DNA of 58,648 bases from Anaerolineae bacterium. GTDB lineage: Bacteria; Chloroflexota; Anaerolineae; JAAYZQ01. The position numbers and the translations under genes were made by a program. Where the stretch lies: contig JAFGOG010000428.1 of assembly GCA_016926595.1 (NCBI GenBank), positions 1 through 58,648 on the forward strand, read 5' to 3'. Positions 1 to 7,803 of this stretch are shown here, one piece after another. The notes under the pieces were generated by a model that was not told the DNA's origin, did no database searches, and was given only the letters and a program-made list of their open reading frames with translations. Position 1 is the first letter of the stretch; every line of letters begins with the position of its first letter.

Positions 1-194
1 TCCCTTTCCTCTCCCCTGCGGTTCCACCACAGCCACCACAACAATGCAGCGAATAGCAGCACAACAATGATGAGCAGCCACACCCACCAGGGTGTCCCTT
101 CTGATTCCTCGGTTCCTTGAGCTGGGCCGGCAAAGCCGCACAGGAAAAAGGCAGTCAGAAGCGAGCCGATCATGGCAGACAGTCTACGGGACAT
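1..194 (-). CDS. Truncated small secreted/membrane protein (N-terminal part)
   Basis: The gene runs off the left edge of the window, so only about 64 N-terminal residues are visible. They begin MSRRLSAMIGSLLTAFFLC and show a signal-peptide-like hydrophobic stretch (about residues 8-20) ending near FAGPAQG. A short acidic linker follows, then a second strong hydrophobic segment rich in Trp (WWVWLLIIVVLLFAALLWW, about residues 39-57), then basic residues (NRR). This suggests either a cleaved leader plus one anchor or a two-pass small membrane protein. The start is supported by a GGAGG ribosome-binding site about 9 bases upstream. A promoter with an inverted repeat lies at 270-312. It is downstream of and co-directional with trmFO. 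I do not recognise the family, and the function is unknown. Confidence 0.6.
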   Translation of the reverse strand, partial: MSRRLSAMIGSLLTAFFLCGFAGPAQGTEESEGTPWWVWLLIIVVLLFAALLWWLWWNRRGEER

Positions 195-269
195 TTTCCT
201 TTTCCTCCTGACTAGAGAGATTTCGGTGATCTGACCTCACCACCAGGCCGTGTCAGAAAGCACACCGGT

Positions 270-298
270 AGTATACCACAATATGCGATTTTTGACAA
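270..298 (-). promoter_or_regulatory. Sigma70-like promoter for the truncated membrane-protein gene
   Basis: On the minus strand a TTGTCA hexamer (298-293) and a TATACT hexamer (275-270) are separated by 17 bases. Transcription would start near 262 and read into the gene starting at 194. The -35 hexamer sits inside the inverted repeat 286-312, which suggests repressor or activator control of this promoter. Confidence 0.55.
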
Positions 299-312
299 GT
301 GTCAAAAAATCG
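286..312. promoter_or_regulatory. Inverted repeat overlapping the -35 box (possible operator)
   Basis: The arms CGATTTTTGACA and TGTCAAAAAATCG are separated by two bases. They form a near-perfect 12-bp dyad with one extra A in the right arm. The dyad lies between the end of trmFO and the start of the membrane-protein gene and covers its -35 box. An operator is the simplest reading. A weak AT-rich terminator for trmFO is less likely because no U-tract follows a GC-rich stem. Confidence 0.45.
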
Positions 313-333
313 TTGCAGACCTTTGCACTGACC

Positions 334-1662
334 CTAGATCGCCGATTCCGCCACAAAACGCTCCAGGTCATCCAGGGCGCGACGCGCAAAGGCAGCGTAC
401 CGCTCTCGTTTGTGCCGCACCTGGGGATCGAGCGGCGGCAACAGCCCAAAGTTGGCCTTCATCGGTTGAAAGCCGTCAGCGCAAGCGTTGCAGACATAGT
501 GGCATAGCGCGCCGATCATTGTTGTGGATGGGAATGAAATGGGCGACTGCCCCGTTGCCAGCCGAGCCGCATTCAACCCGGCAACATAGCCGCTAGCCGC
601 CGAGCCAACATAGCCCTCTGTGCCCGTGATCTGCCCAGCAAAGAACAGATCCTCTTTTCCAAGAAGCTGCATCGTCGAGCGCAGCAGCGACGGCGAATTG
701 ATAAAGGTGTTGCGATGCATTTGGCCAAAGCGGACAAACTCGGCCTGTTCCAGGCCGGGGATCAGTCGAAACACCTGTTCCTGCTCACTCCACTTCAGGT
801 TTGTTTGAAAACCCACCAGGTTGTAGAGCGTCGCGGCCTGGTTATCCTGCCGAAGCTGGACGACAGCATAAGGCCGCTGACCTGTCCGTGGGTCGACCAG
901 CCCAACCGGCTTGAGGGGACCAAACGCCAGCGCCTGCAGCCCTCGTCGGGCCAGCACCTCAACCGGCAAGCAGGCCTCAAAAAAATGGGCGTCTTGTTGC
1001 TCGAAATCGCGCAGGGGGATCGTTTCGGCGTCTACCAGCGCCTTCCAGAAACGCTCATATTCGGCCTGGCTCATCGGACAGTTCAAATAGTCACCTTTCT
1101 CCTGGCCCCGGCCGTAACGGCTGGCTCGAAAAGCCACCACCATGTCCACCGACTCGACTGTCACAATCGGCGCCATCGCATCGTAGAAGTAGAGGTGCTT
1201 GGAGCCGGTCAACACAGCCAGATCCTCAGCCAGCGCCGGTGACGTGAGGGGGCCGGTCGCAACGATCACGGGCCGATCCCCGATCTGGGAGATCGTCGTG
1301 ACCTCTTTGCGGCACACGGTGACGCGTGGGTGAGCGCTAATCTGCTCAGTGACCGTCTGGGCAAATACCTCTCGGTCCACAGCCAAAGCCCCGCCCGCCG
1401 GCACACCGGTTGCATCAGCGGCTGCCAAGATGAGCGAGCCCAGACGCCGCAGCTCCTGCTTCAGCAGACCCGGCGCCCTATCGACCAGATTGGAACCCAG
1501 GGAATTGGAGCAAACCAACTCAGCCAGCCACGGCGAGACGTGAGCCGGCGTCGTTCGCTGCGGCCGCATCTCGTATAACGTAACCTGCAAGCCACGCCGG
1601 GCCGCCTGCCAAGCCGCCTCACTACCTGCCAGGCCACCACCAATCACAGCCAGGTCGGACAT
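334..1662 (-). CDS. trmFO: tRNA (uracil-54-C5) methyltransferase, folate/FAD-dependent TrmFO
   Basis: A 442-residue protein of normal TrmFO length. It starts with a dinucleotide-binding motif ([20 protein letters not shown]) for FAD, close to the GidA-family fold. TrmFO uses 5,10-methylenetetrahydrofolate and FADH2 to methylate U54 in the T-loop of tRNA. Two cysteines lie in the expected contexts: one in LVCSNSLGS near residue 52 and one in [10 protein letters not shown] near residue 230, matching the conserved cysteine pair of the family. The C-terminal [16 protein letters not shown] motif is also typical. The gene lies 7 bases downstream of the response-regulator gene and is probably co-transcribed with it. 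Confidence 0.95.
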   Translation of the reverse strand: MSDLAVIGGGLAGSEAAWQAARRGLQVTLYEMRPQRTTPAHVSPWLAELVCSNSLGSNLVDRAPGLLKQELRRLGSLILAAADATGVPAGGALAVDREVFAQTVTEQISAHPRVTVCRKEVTTISQIGDRPVIVATGPLTSPALAEDLAVLTGSKHLYFYDAMAPIVTVESVDMVVAFRASRYGRGQEKGDYLNCPMSQAEYERFWKALVDAETIPLRDFEQQDAHFFEACLPVEVLARRGLQALAFGPLKPVGLVDPRTGQRPYAVVQLRQDNQAATLYNLVGFQTNLKWSEQEQVFRLIPGLEQAEFVRFGQMHRNTFINSPSLLRSTMQLLGKEDLFFAGQITGTEGYVGSAASGYVAGLNAARLATGQSPISFPSTTMIGALCHYVCNACADGFQPMKANFGLLPPLDPQVRHKRERYAAFARRALDDLERFVAESAI

Positions 1663-1669
1663 CCCTATA

Positions 1670-2044
1670 TCACTTTGAACCAGGCAAAAGCTGGCTCACC
1701 GCCGAAAGCATTTCGTCTATCTGAAAGGGTTTGCTGAAGCAGTGAGTCACGCCCAACTCCTGCGCCTCCTGCCACAGCTCCTCCGAGCCATAAGCGGTCA
1801 TCAGGATGATCGATGTGCGCGGGTCCAGGTAGCGAACCCCTTTGATCAACTCCAGGCCGCTGAAGCCAGGCATTCGATAGTCGGCGATGATCAGATCATA
1901 GGCATGAACTGCCAGGCGGCTCAGGCCCTCTTCGCCAGAATAGGCCAAGTCCACACAACCATCCGGGAACTCGAGCAGCAGGGCCTGCCTAAGGAAATAG
2001 ACCAGGTCTTCTTCATCGTCCACGATCAAGATCCTTGCTGCCAT
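1670..2044 (-). CDS. Single-domain response regulator (CheY-like receiver)
   Basis: About 124 residues forming one receiver domain and nothing else. The acidic pair is in [10 protein letters not shown], the phospho-acceptor Asp is in [11 protein letters not shown] near residue 54, the conserved Thr is in IILMTAYGS and the conserved Lys in CFSKPFQ. With no output domain it presumably acts by protein contact after phosphorylation by a histidine kinase not present here. I chose the ATG at 2044 because GGAGG lies just upstream; an in-frame upstream extension would run through the promoter region. It precedes trmFO. Confidence 0.88.
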   Translation of the reverse strand: MAARILIVDDEEDLVYFLRQALLLEFPDGCVDLAYSGEEGLSRLAVHAYDLIIADYRMPGFSGLELIKGVRYLDPRTSIILMTAYGSEELWQEAQELGVTHCFSKPFQIDEMLSAVSQLLPGSK

Positions 2045-2063
2045 GTCCACCTCCTCGATCTGG

Positions 2064-2093
2064 ATTATACTACAGCACGCCCGATTTTCATAA
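2064..2093 (-). promoter_or_regulatory. Putative promoter for the response regulator-trmFO unit
   Basis: A perfect TATAAT (2069-2064 on the minus strand) is preceded, after 18 bases, by the weak -35 hexamer TTATGA. The expected start point is about 12 bases before the chosen start codon, giving a very short leader that still contains the ribosome-binding site. The -10 box is clear and the -35 box is poor. Confidence 0.35.
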
Positions 2094-2177
2094 TTGACCA
2101 CTCTGTGCTATTATGTCCCCAGTTATTGCGGGGATAATGGGCATTTGCATGCTTGCCCATTCCCGAAGGAGAGCCTC

Positions 2178-3485
2178 ATGCGAGCAGTCGATATTATCGC
2201 CCGCAAACGGGACGGCATGGTTCTGAGTGCGGAAGAGATCGAGTTCCTGATTCAGGGCTTTAACCAGGGCATCATCCCTGATTACCAGATATCCGCCTGG
2301 TCGATGGCCATCCTCTGGCGCGGTATGCGACGTCAGGAGACCGTCGATCTGACGATGGCTATCGTTCGCTCAGGTCAACAGTTGGATCTCCAGGACGTAG
2401 CGCCCTTTGTCGTCGACAAGCATTCGACAGGCGGCGTGGGCGACAAAACTACCCTGGTCATCGCCCCACTGGCAGCCGCAGCGGGCCTGAAGATAGGCAA
2501 GATATCGGGCCGTGGATTGGGCTTTACCGGAGGCACTCTTGACAAACTGGAAGCGATTCCGGGCTTTCGCGTCAACCTGACCGCAGCCGAGTTCCGAGAC
2601 CAATTGCAGTCGATCGGCGTGGTGGTGGTTGCCCAGTCAGCCGAGCTGGCCCCGGCTGACGGCAAGCTGTACGCCCTGCGCGACGCGACCGCTACCGTGA
2701 ACAGCCCACCCCTGATAGCAAGCTCGATCATGAGCAAAAAGATCGCCAGTGGAGCCAACGGCATTGTCCTCGATGTCAAGACTGGCCGAGGCGCTTTCAT
2801 GGAGACCAGGGAAAGCGCAGTACAACTGGCGACATTGATGATCGAAATCGGTGAGAGCCTAGGTCGTAAAGTCCGAGCGATCATCGCCGACATGAGCCAG
2901 CCATTGGGCTGCGCAGTGGGCAACGCGTTGGAGCTGGTCGAGGCCATCGATACGCTGCATGGCCGCGGGCCAGAGGATTTTCGGCGCCACTGCCTGGCCC
3001 TCACCGCCCAGATGCTCCTGCTGTCTGGCCAGGCCGTAGACGAAACGGAAGCGCTCACCCGTTTGGAGCAACTGCTGGCTGGCGGCCAAGCCCTGTGCAA
3101 GTTCCGTGAGTGGGTCGCGGCCCAGGGAGGTGACCTGTCGGCGATCGACGATCAGGCTAGTTTGCCACGCGCCGAGTTTGTCTACGAGCTAAGGGCGCCC
3201 CAATCCGGGTATATAGCAGCCCTCGACCCGCGCGAAATAGGCCTTGCCTCCATGCTCCTGGGTGGCGGGCGGTCCAAGAAGGGCGACCAGATCGACCACA
3301 CCGTGGGGATCGTACTCCAGGCCAAAATCGGCGATTATGCCGAGCAAGGCCAATCGCTATTGACTATCCACGCCAATGACGAAGGCAAACTAGCCAGCGT
3401 ACAGCAACGCTTGCTGGCTGCCTACGAATGGAGCGATCAACCGGCCAGCGGGCCGCCGCTGATTTATGAAGTCCTTCCCCAATAG
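2178..3485 (+). CDS. pdp: Pyrimidine-nucleoside phosphorylase (thymidine phosphorylase family)
   Basis: A 435-residue protein from the ATG at 2178, which has GAAGGAG upstream and gives the usual N-terminus (MRAVDIIARKRDG). It catalyses phosphorolysis of uridine, thymidine or deoxyuridine to base and (deoxy)ribose 1-phosphate in pyrimidine salvage. The family signature is clear: KHSTGGVGDKT for phosphate binding, then SGRGLGFTGGTLDKLEAIPG around residues 110-130. The C-terminal alpha/beta domain is complete, ending in a barrel-like segment (VGIVLQAKIGDYAEQGQ). Length and order of domains match Pdp/DeoA. It diverges from the response-regulator gene, and the next gene is convergent, so it seems monocistronic. 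Confidence 0.93.
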   Translation: MRAVDIIARKRDGMVLSAEEIEFLIQGFNQGIIPDYQISAWSMAILWRGMRRQETVDLTMAIVRSGQQLDLQDVAPFVVDKHSTGGVGDKTTLVIAPLAAAAGLKIGKISGRGLGFTGGTLDKLEAIPGFRVNLTAAEFRDQLQSIGVVVVAQSAELAPADGKLYALRDATATVNSPPLIASSIMSKKIASGANGIVLDVKTGRGAFMETRESAVQLATLMIEIGESLGRKVRAIIADMSQPLGCAVGNALELVEAIDTLHGRGPEDFRRHCLALTAQMLLLSGQAVDETEALTRLEQLLAGGQALCKFREWVAAQGGDLSAIDDQASLPRAEFVYELRAPQSGYIAALDPREIGLASMLLGGGRSKKGDQIDHTVGIVLQAKIGDYAEQGQSLLTIHANDEGKLASVQQRLLAAYEWSDQPASGPPLIYEVLPQ

Positions 3486-3540
3486 CTCGCCACCTGCTAC
3501 AAGCCGGTTCGGCAACAACCCGCAACGCCGCCACAAACCC

Positions 3541-4530
3541 TTACGGCTGCTGAAACAGATTGCCCTCTCGGACGACATACACCTGGGCACCTGGCTCTCC
3601 ACCGGACATACCGGCCAATGCCGCCCCCACGGCCGCCCGGTGTAGGTCGCTGCCACTTAAGGCCGCAGCATCCAGGGCATCCAAAAGCCGCCCGGCTGCT
3701 AGATATGCCCAGGCCGCCACCGGTCCCGGCGGCGCTCCACCCGACAGAGCCAGGTACCCGTCCTTGAAGCCGGGAACCTCTTGCACCGGAGGAAAGGAAC
3801 TGACGTAGAAAACCCCATCCACCGCCCTGCCCCCGATCTCGATCAGGAGTGGGCTGCCGAGGCCCGGCCCGCCGCCAAAGAAACCTTCGAACCCTGCCTC
3901 CCGGGCCTGGACGATCCACTCAGCCGCCAGCGGCGCATCGGCGGCGATGAAAAGCAGGCCGGGCCTACCAGCAAGTGCGACCTGCACAGATCCTTCGCGG
4001 ACAACTGTCCCGCCCCGTGCCGCAAAAGCAGCCACAAAGGCCTCGGCCAGCGCCTTGTCCCCTGCGTTCCCGCTGCTCAGGATCACCGCCCGCCTCGCGC
4101 CAATCTCCTCGACAGCAAAACGGGCCGCCTCGACGCCCAATGCAGTCGGATCCCCTTTGGGCGACAGGAAGGGCAGCCCCAGTTGTCCATATTCCGGAGC
4201 CGACTGCCGGGCGGTCTCGCTCGACCATCCGCCGAGCACGCCCAACACACCCGTGTCGGCTGCCATCTCGCGGGCCTGCAGCGCCGCTTCCTGTGGCTCG
4301 TTGAAATCGTTACAAGCCACCAGCTCGACCAGGTAGCGCCCGGCCACGCCGCCCGCCGCATTTCGCTCTCGCACGGCCAGCCGTGTCGCGTGGAGCACCT
4401 CGTACCCCAAGTCGCGGTATAAACCCTCAAAGGGCGCCGACAGGCCGATCTTGACAGTCGGCTTGACGCTGCCGGGAAAAGCACAAGAGGAAAGCAGCAA
4501 ACACACCACGAGGCAAGCAGCAGATCTCAT
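3541..4530 (-). CDS. Lipoprotein ABC-type substrate-binding protein (branched-chain amino-acid receptor family)
   Basis: A 329-residue protein with a type II signal peptide: the lipobox LLLSSC places the lipidated Cys near residue 16. The mature part resembles the Leu/Ile/Val-binding type I periplasmic fold (IGLSAPFEGLYRDLGYEVLHATRLAVRERNAAGG, broken here by the usual strand-helix pattern). It also has the family segment GVLGGWSSETARQSAPEY and VGAALAGMSG near the C-terminus. It presumably captures a small ligand outside the membrane, but no permease or ATPase gene is adjacent, so it may be an orphan receptor or have a sensory role. It is the last gene of the alaS operon and overlaps mltG by four bases (ATGA). 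Confidence 0.8.
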   Translation of the reverse strand: MRSAACLVVCLLLSSCAFPGSVKPTVKIGLSAPFEGLYRDLGYEVLHATRLAVRERNAAGGVAGRYLVELVACNDFNEPQEAALQAREMAADTGVLGVLGGWSSETARQSAPEYGQLGLPFLSPKGDPTALGVEAARFAVEEIGARRAVILSSGNAGDKALAEAFVAAFAARGGTVVREGSVQVALAGRPGLLFIAADAPLAAEWIVQAREAGFEGFFGGGPGLGSPLLIEIGGRAVDGVFYVSSFPPVQEVPGFKDGYLALSGGAPPGPVAAWAYLAAGRLLDALDAAALSGSDLHRAAVGAALAGMSGGEPGAQVYVVREGNLFQQP

Positions 4531-5834
4531 GGCTTGTACAGCTCTTGATTCCTTAGGTGCTCCTCAAGGGTCGCGGCAAAGACGTGTGTGCCAGAGCCAT
4601 CGCCGATGGCATGGAAATAGAGGTAACTGGTCTGGGCAGGCTCCAAAACAGCCAGGACAGAGGCCAGGCCCGGGCTGCAGATCGGTCCCGGCGGGAGGCC
4701 TTGCACAATGAAGGTGTTGTAGGGTGATTCGATCGTCTGCCCCTCGCCAGGCAGCATTGGATTCCACCAGCTCTCCGTGGCCGGATCGAACCCCTTGGCG
4801 TACTGTATCGTCGGATCAGCACTCAAGCGCAGGGCGGCCTCGTCAATGTAGGCCGGGTTCAAGCGGTTGAAATAGACGCTGGCAATGACCGGCCGCTCTT
4901 CTGCGACCACGGCCTCACGCTCAACGATGGAGGCCAACATCATCACGTCGCAGGCCGTCATGGGCCGGTCGGTACCCAGATGGAGGTCAAAGATCGTTTT
5001 GCCGGCCAGCCGACTATCGATCTGAGGCGCCACCCGGCTGTCGAACGTCGCCAGCATCAGCCGCACCACGTCGGCGGGCTTGGCATCTTGCGAGAATTGA
5101 TAGGTATCAGGGAATAGAAATCCCTCCAGCGAGGTCCCAGGCTGCCGGCAGGCGAGCCAGGGGTAGTCGTACTGGCCCGACCGGACCTCGGCCATGAAAT
5201 CGTCGCTGCGCATCAGCCCCTGCTGTTCCAACAACCAGGCCACTTGCTCGGCTCGCCAGCCTTCCGGGATCGTGACCGTGACTGCATCTACCCCACCGTG
5301 CTGCAGCGCCTCGGCGATCTCGTGCATCGTCATGTTGGCCCGCAGCGAATAAGTACCCGCCTCGAGGCTGGTGTCCAGCCCTTTGTAGGTCATAAACCGG
5401 CGGAAGACCTCGCCGTTGACGACCAGGTCCTGATCCTCCAGCCGCGCCGCAACCCCGGCCGCCGTTTCGCCCGGCTCCACGGCAAAGCTAACCGCCGAGG
5501 GATCGTCACTGGCTGGCTGGTTCAGCTCCTCCTGATGCATGCTCAGGTACACGCTCAGGGCAAAGCAGTTGGGCGATGTGAAGCACAAATCAAAGGTAGG
5601 GCCGGTCCCCGTGCTGTCCCGTGCTGCGAACGAGCTACTCACGATCCTGACCCCGAACAGCAGCGTTGTGGTCAACACCCCGATGGTGCCAACCAGCACG
5701 AACAGGCGCGCCAGGTTGCGCAACCAGTCAGGGATCAGTCGCTGAAAAAACCGAACCTCGCTCAGTACCACTACCGCCACCGCACCCAACCAAAGCAGGG
5801 CGGCTATTCTAGCCCACAACAGCACCGTACTCAA
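4527..5834 (-). CDS. mltG: Endolytic murein transglycosylase MltG (YceG-like)
   Basis: A 435-residue protein that cleaves nascent glycan strands in the membrane-proximal cell wall and so sets glycan length. Residues about 4-25 and 44-65 are both hydrophobic, so two N-terminal membrane spans are predicted rather than the usual one. A LysM-like segment follows (EPGETAAGVAARLEDQDLV, about 120-170). The catalytic domain carries the expected Glu in LASIVEREAV and the C-terminal hallmark SPYNTFIVQGLPPGPICSPG. The start is TTG at 5834, overlapping the ruvX stop as TTGA, which implies translational coupling. It lies between ruvX and the lipoprotein gene, a frequent arrangement for ruvX-mltG. Confidence 0.92.
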   Translation of the reverse strand: MSTVLLWARIAALLWLGAVAVVVLSEVRFFQRLIPDWLRNLARLFVLVGTIGVLTTTLLFGVRIVSSSFAARDSTGTGPTFDLCFTSPNCFALSVYLSMHQEELNQPASDDPSAVSFAVEPGETAAGVAARLEDQDLVVNGEVFRRFMTYKGLDTSLEAGTYSLRANMTMHEIAEALQHGGVDAVTVTIPEGWRAEQVAWLLEQQGLMRSDDFMAEVRSGQYDYPWLACRQPGTSLEGFLFPDTYQFSQDAKPADVVRLMLATFDSRVAPQIDSRLAGKTIFDLHLGTDRPMTACDVMMLASIVEREAVVAEERPVIASVYFNRLNPAYIDEAALRLSADPTIQYAKGFDPATESWWNPMLPGEGQTIESPYNTFIVQGLPPGPICSPGLASVLAVLEPAQTSYLYFHAIGDGSGTHVFAATLEEHLRNQELYKP

Positions 5835-6259
5835 TGTGGCCTTGCCTCCAAATAGTCGCGCAAGATGATCGCCGCAGCCGCCGCATCCAATCCAGCCCGG
5901 CGCACCCTCGACCGCCGTCCGGCTCCTGCCAGAACCTCTTCAGCCTGCCGGGTGGACAGGTATTCATCCCAGAGGATAACCGACACCGCCAGCCCCTCGC
6001 CATGCAAAGCAACGCCCAGGGCCTCGGCATATCTTTCCACGCGCCTCGCCTGAGGGCCAGCGCTCCCGTCCCTGTTCAAAGGATGGCCGATTACCACGCC
6101 CTGCGCCTGCTGCTCGCGGATCAGACCGGCGACCCGGGCAAAATCCTCAACCCTCGATGCCCGCCGGATCGTCATCAGCGGGGTCGCGATCAGCCCCGTC
6201 TCGTCCGAGACCGCCACCCCTATCCGGCGCTCTCCCACGTCCAGCGCCAGCAGCTTCAT
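5831..6259 (-). CDS. ruvX: Putative pre-16S rRNA nuclease / Holliday junction resolvase RuvX (YqgF)
   Basis: 142 residues from the ATG at 6259, the normal size for YqgF. The RNase H-like fold is shown by the first-strand Asp motif LALDVGERRIGVAVSD, by VVIGHPLNRDGSAGPQA and by the VILWDEYLSTRQAE segment, with a final acidic AGLDAAAAAIILRDYL. The family matures the 16S rRNA 5' end and has been linked to recombination. The gene starts 13 bases after the baseplate-J-like gene and overlaps mltG. Longer in-frame extensions upstream would overlap the previous gene and lack family similarity, so I rejected them. Confidence 0.93.
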   Translation of the reverse strand: MKLLALDVGERRIGVAVSDETGLIATPLMTIRRASRVEDFARVAGLIREQQAQGVVIGHPLNRDGSAGPQARRVERYAEALGVALHGEGLAVSVILWDEYLSTRQAEEVLAGAGRRSRVRRAGLDAAAAAIILRDYLEARPH

Positions 6260-6272
6260 GACAATCCGCCCG

Positions 6273-7802
6273 CTATTCCCCCAGCACAATGACCTGGATG
6301 CGAAACGGCAGCCACGGCACGCGGTCAAGCCACTTGAACCGTTTGATCCAATCAGGCTGGACCTCGACGAGCGGTGGCCCACCGAGCGTAAATGAATCGG
6401 CCAGCACCTGCTTCGCTTCCTGGGGAGGCAGGCCGGCCACAGCCGAGCGGACCGCCCCACGGTCGACGGCGGTCACCAGGTAAGCAACCGCTTTGGCCTG
6501 CACTAACACACTCCGGCCGTCCATACGCGCCTGCTTTTCGTCGAGCGTGAACTCGATATCCTCCGACTCTAGGTCATAGCCAGCCGGAATCCTGTCCTTG
6601 AGCGCTTCGTAGGTCAGTCCGTTGGCGTTGGCCCGGTTTACGGCCGTGCTGCTAGCCACGATCCGCATTTGCAGGTGCAGCGTGTCGGCCTCGGCGTCGA
6701 GGAACTGGTCGTAAACTTCGGCCATGATCTCGACGGTCAGCGACGCCTCAGGCAGGAACTCACCTTCCTTCAACTGAATAAGCAGCTCAGCCCAAGCCCG
6801 ATCCTGGAGCTCCTGAAGCAACTGCGCTTTGAGCCGGTCCATGTCGGCCCGGGTCACCACCCCGACCTGCTTCACCCCGCCGCCCCGAGTCTCGCTTTCG
6901 TTGGTCACGCGCACCTTGGCTCGCAGCGCCGATGTCTCGACCGTAGTAATAGTCGCCGCCGGAACATTGCCAACCGGTCCCGGCTCCATGGCTTCGATCT
7001 CCACCTGGGTCGTGGCGCCGACTCTCCCCTCTAGCGTAGCGTCGGCCACTGTCTTGAAACGAACCGTCGTACCGGTGGAGGTCCGAACAATAGTGCCAAG
7101 GGGGATGTCAAGTCCCTGCGCTGTCTGATTGATAAAGATGACAGTGCCGGTAGCCGGCTCGTCGGGAGCGTCCTTCTTGTTGATCGTCGCGATCTCGCCC
7201 GTCTGCTCTACCTGGGCCTGCACAATGCGGGCAGGGATCGTCAGCTTTTCCAGGCTCGACTCTTCCACCTCAGGATCGGCGCGCAGGTCGAGGATGACCT
7301 CGATCGGCTGCCGGTAAGGCGTCAGCGTCACCTTGCCTTCAGGCACCACCAGCACGGCCAGCCCGATCACCACGAGAAGCAGGACTGCGAACAGCACAAT
7401 TCCCAGGAAACGGCCGGCCCATACGATTGCCTTGTCACCATAGCCGGGGTCGCCGCGCCCATAGCGCAGCCCGTCCACCCGCGCGGCCGCCGCCTGCTGC
7501 GCCGCCGAACGGCGTGGCATCCTGCCGCGCCATCGCCGGCGCTGCCCCCGGCCAACGGAAGAAAGAATGGCAAACCCCTCTTCCTTGGCCAATTGCCGGG
7601 TGCGACTGTCACTGGTAACCAGCCCCAAATCCAGGCCCATGTTGGCTGCATAGCGCCTTAATATGCGCAGATTGACGGTGTTGCGCAAGGTGTCACAACC
7701 CTTGGGCACCACCAGCAACACCCGCTTGGCTTGCGCCCCCTCAAGTAGCTCGCGGACAGCAGGCATATCGTCTTCGACTTCGAGATAGATCACCTGTTGC
7801 AT
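6273..7802 (-). CDS. Membrane protein with baseplate J-like domain
   Basis: A 509-residue protein. Residues about 1-85 form a Rossmann-like segment (VIYLEVEDDMPAVRELLEG, VLLVVPKGCDTL, LGLVTSDSRTRQLAKEEG) that resembles a nucleotide- or partner-binding domain. A basic, Arg-rich stretch follows (RGQRRRWRGRMPRR), then a single membrane span near 130-152 (FLGIVLFAVLLLVVIGLAVLV). The large outer part (about 160-509) contains the baseplate-J pattern TGTVIFINQTAQGLDIPLG and RFKTVADATLEG...GPVGNVPAATI. Similar chromosomal proteins occur in Chloroflexota outside phage loci. Its neighbours are an FtsA-like ATPase and cell-wall/RNA genes, which suggests an envelope role. The exact function is unknown. 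Confidence 0.7.
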   Translation of the reverse strand: MQQVIYLEVEDDMPAVRELLEGAQAKRVLLVVPKGCDTLRNTVNLRILRRYAANMGLDLGLVTSDSRTRQLAKEEGFAILSSVGRGQRRRWRGRMPRRSAAQQAAAARVDGLRYGRGDPGYGDKAIVWAGRFLGIVLFAVLLLVVIGLAVLVVPEGKVTLTPYRQPIEVILDLRADPEVEESSLEKLTIPARIVQAQVEQTGEIATINKKDAPDEPATGTVIFINQTAQGLDIPLGTIVRTSTGTTVRFKTVADATLEGRVGATTQVEIEAMEPGPVGNVPAATITTVETSALRAKVRVTNESETRGGGVKQVGVVTRADMDRLKAQLLQELQDRAWAELLIQLKEGEFLPEASLTVEIMAEVYDQFLDAEADTLHLQMRIVASSTAVNRANANGLTYEALKDRIPAGYDLESEDIEFTLDEKQARMDGRSVLVQAKAVAYLVTAVDRGAVRSAVAGLPPQEAKQVLADSFTLGGPPLVEVQPDWIKRFKWLDRVPWLPFRIQVIVLGE

Positions 7803-7803
7803 G

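Noticed and set aside
715..1242. Long plus-strand open frame opposite trmFO
   Set aside because: No family features, and trmFO on the other strand is certain; high GC produces many such frames.
6273..7802. Prophage baseplate
   Set aside because: No other phage genes are nearby, and the protein has a membrane span and sits in a housekeeping operon.
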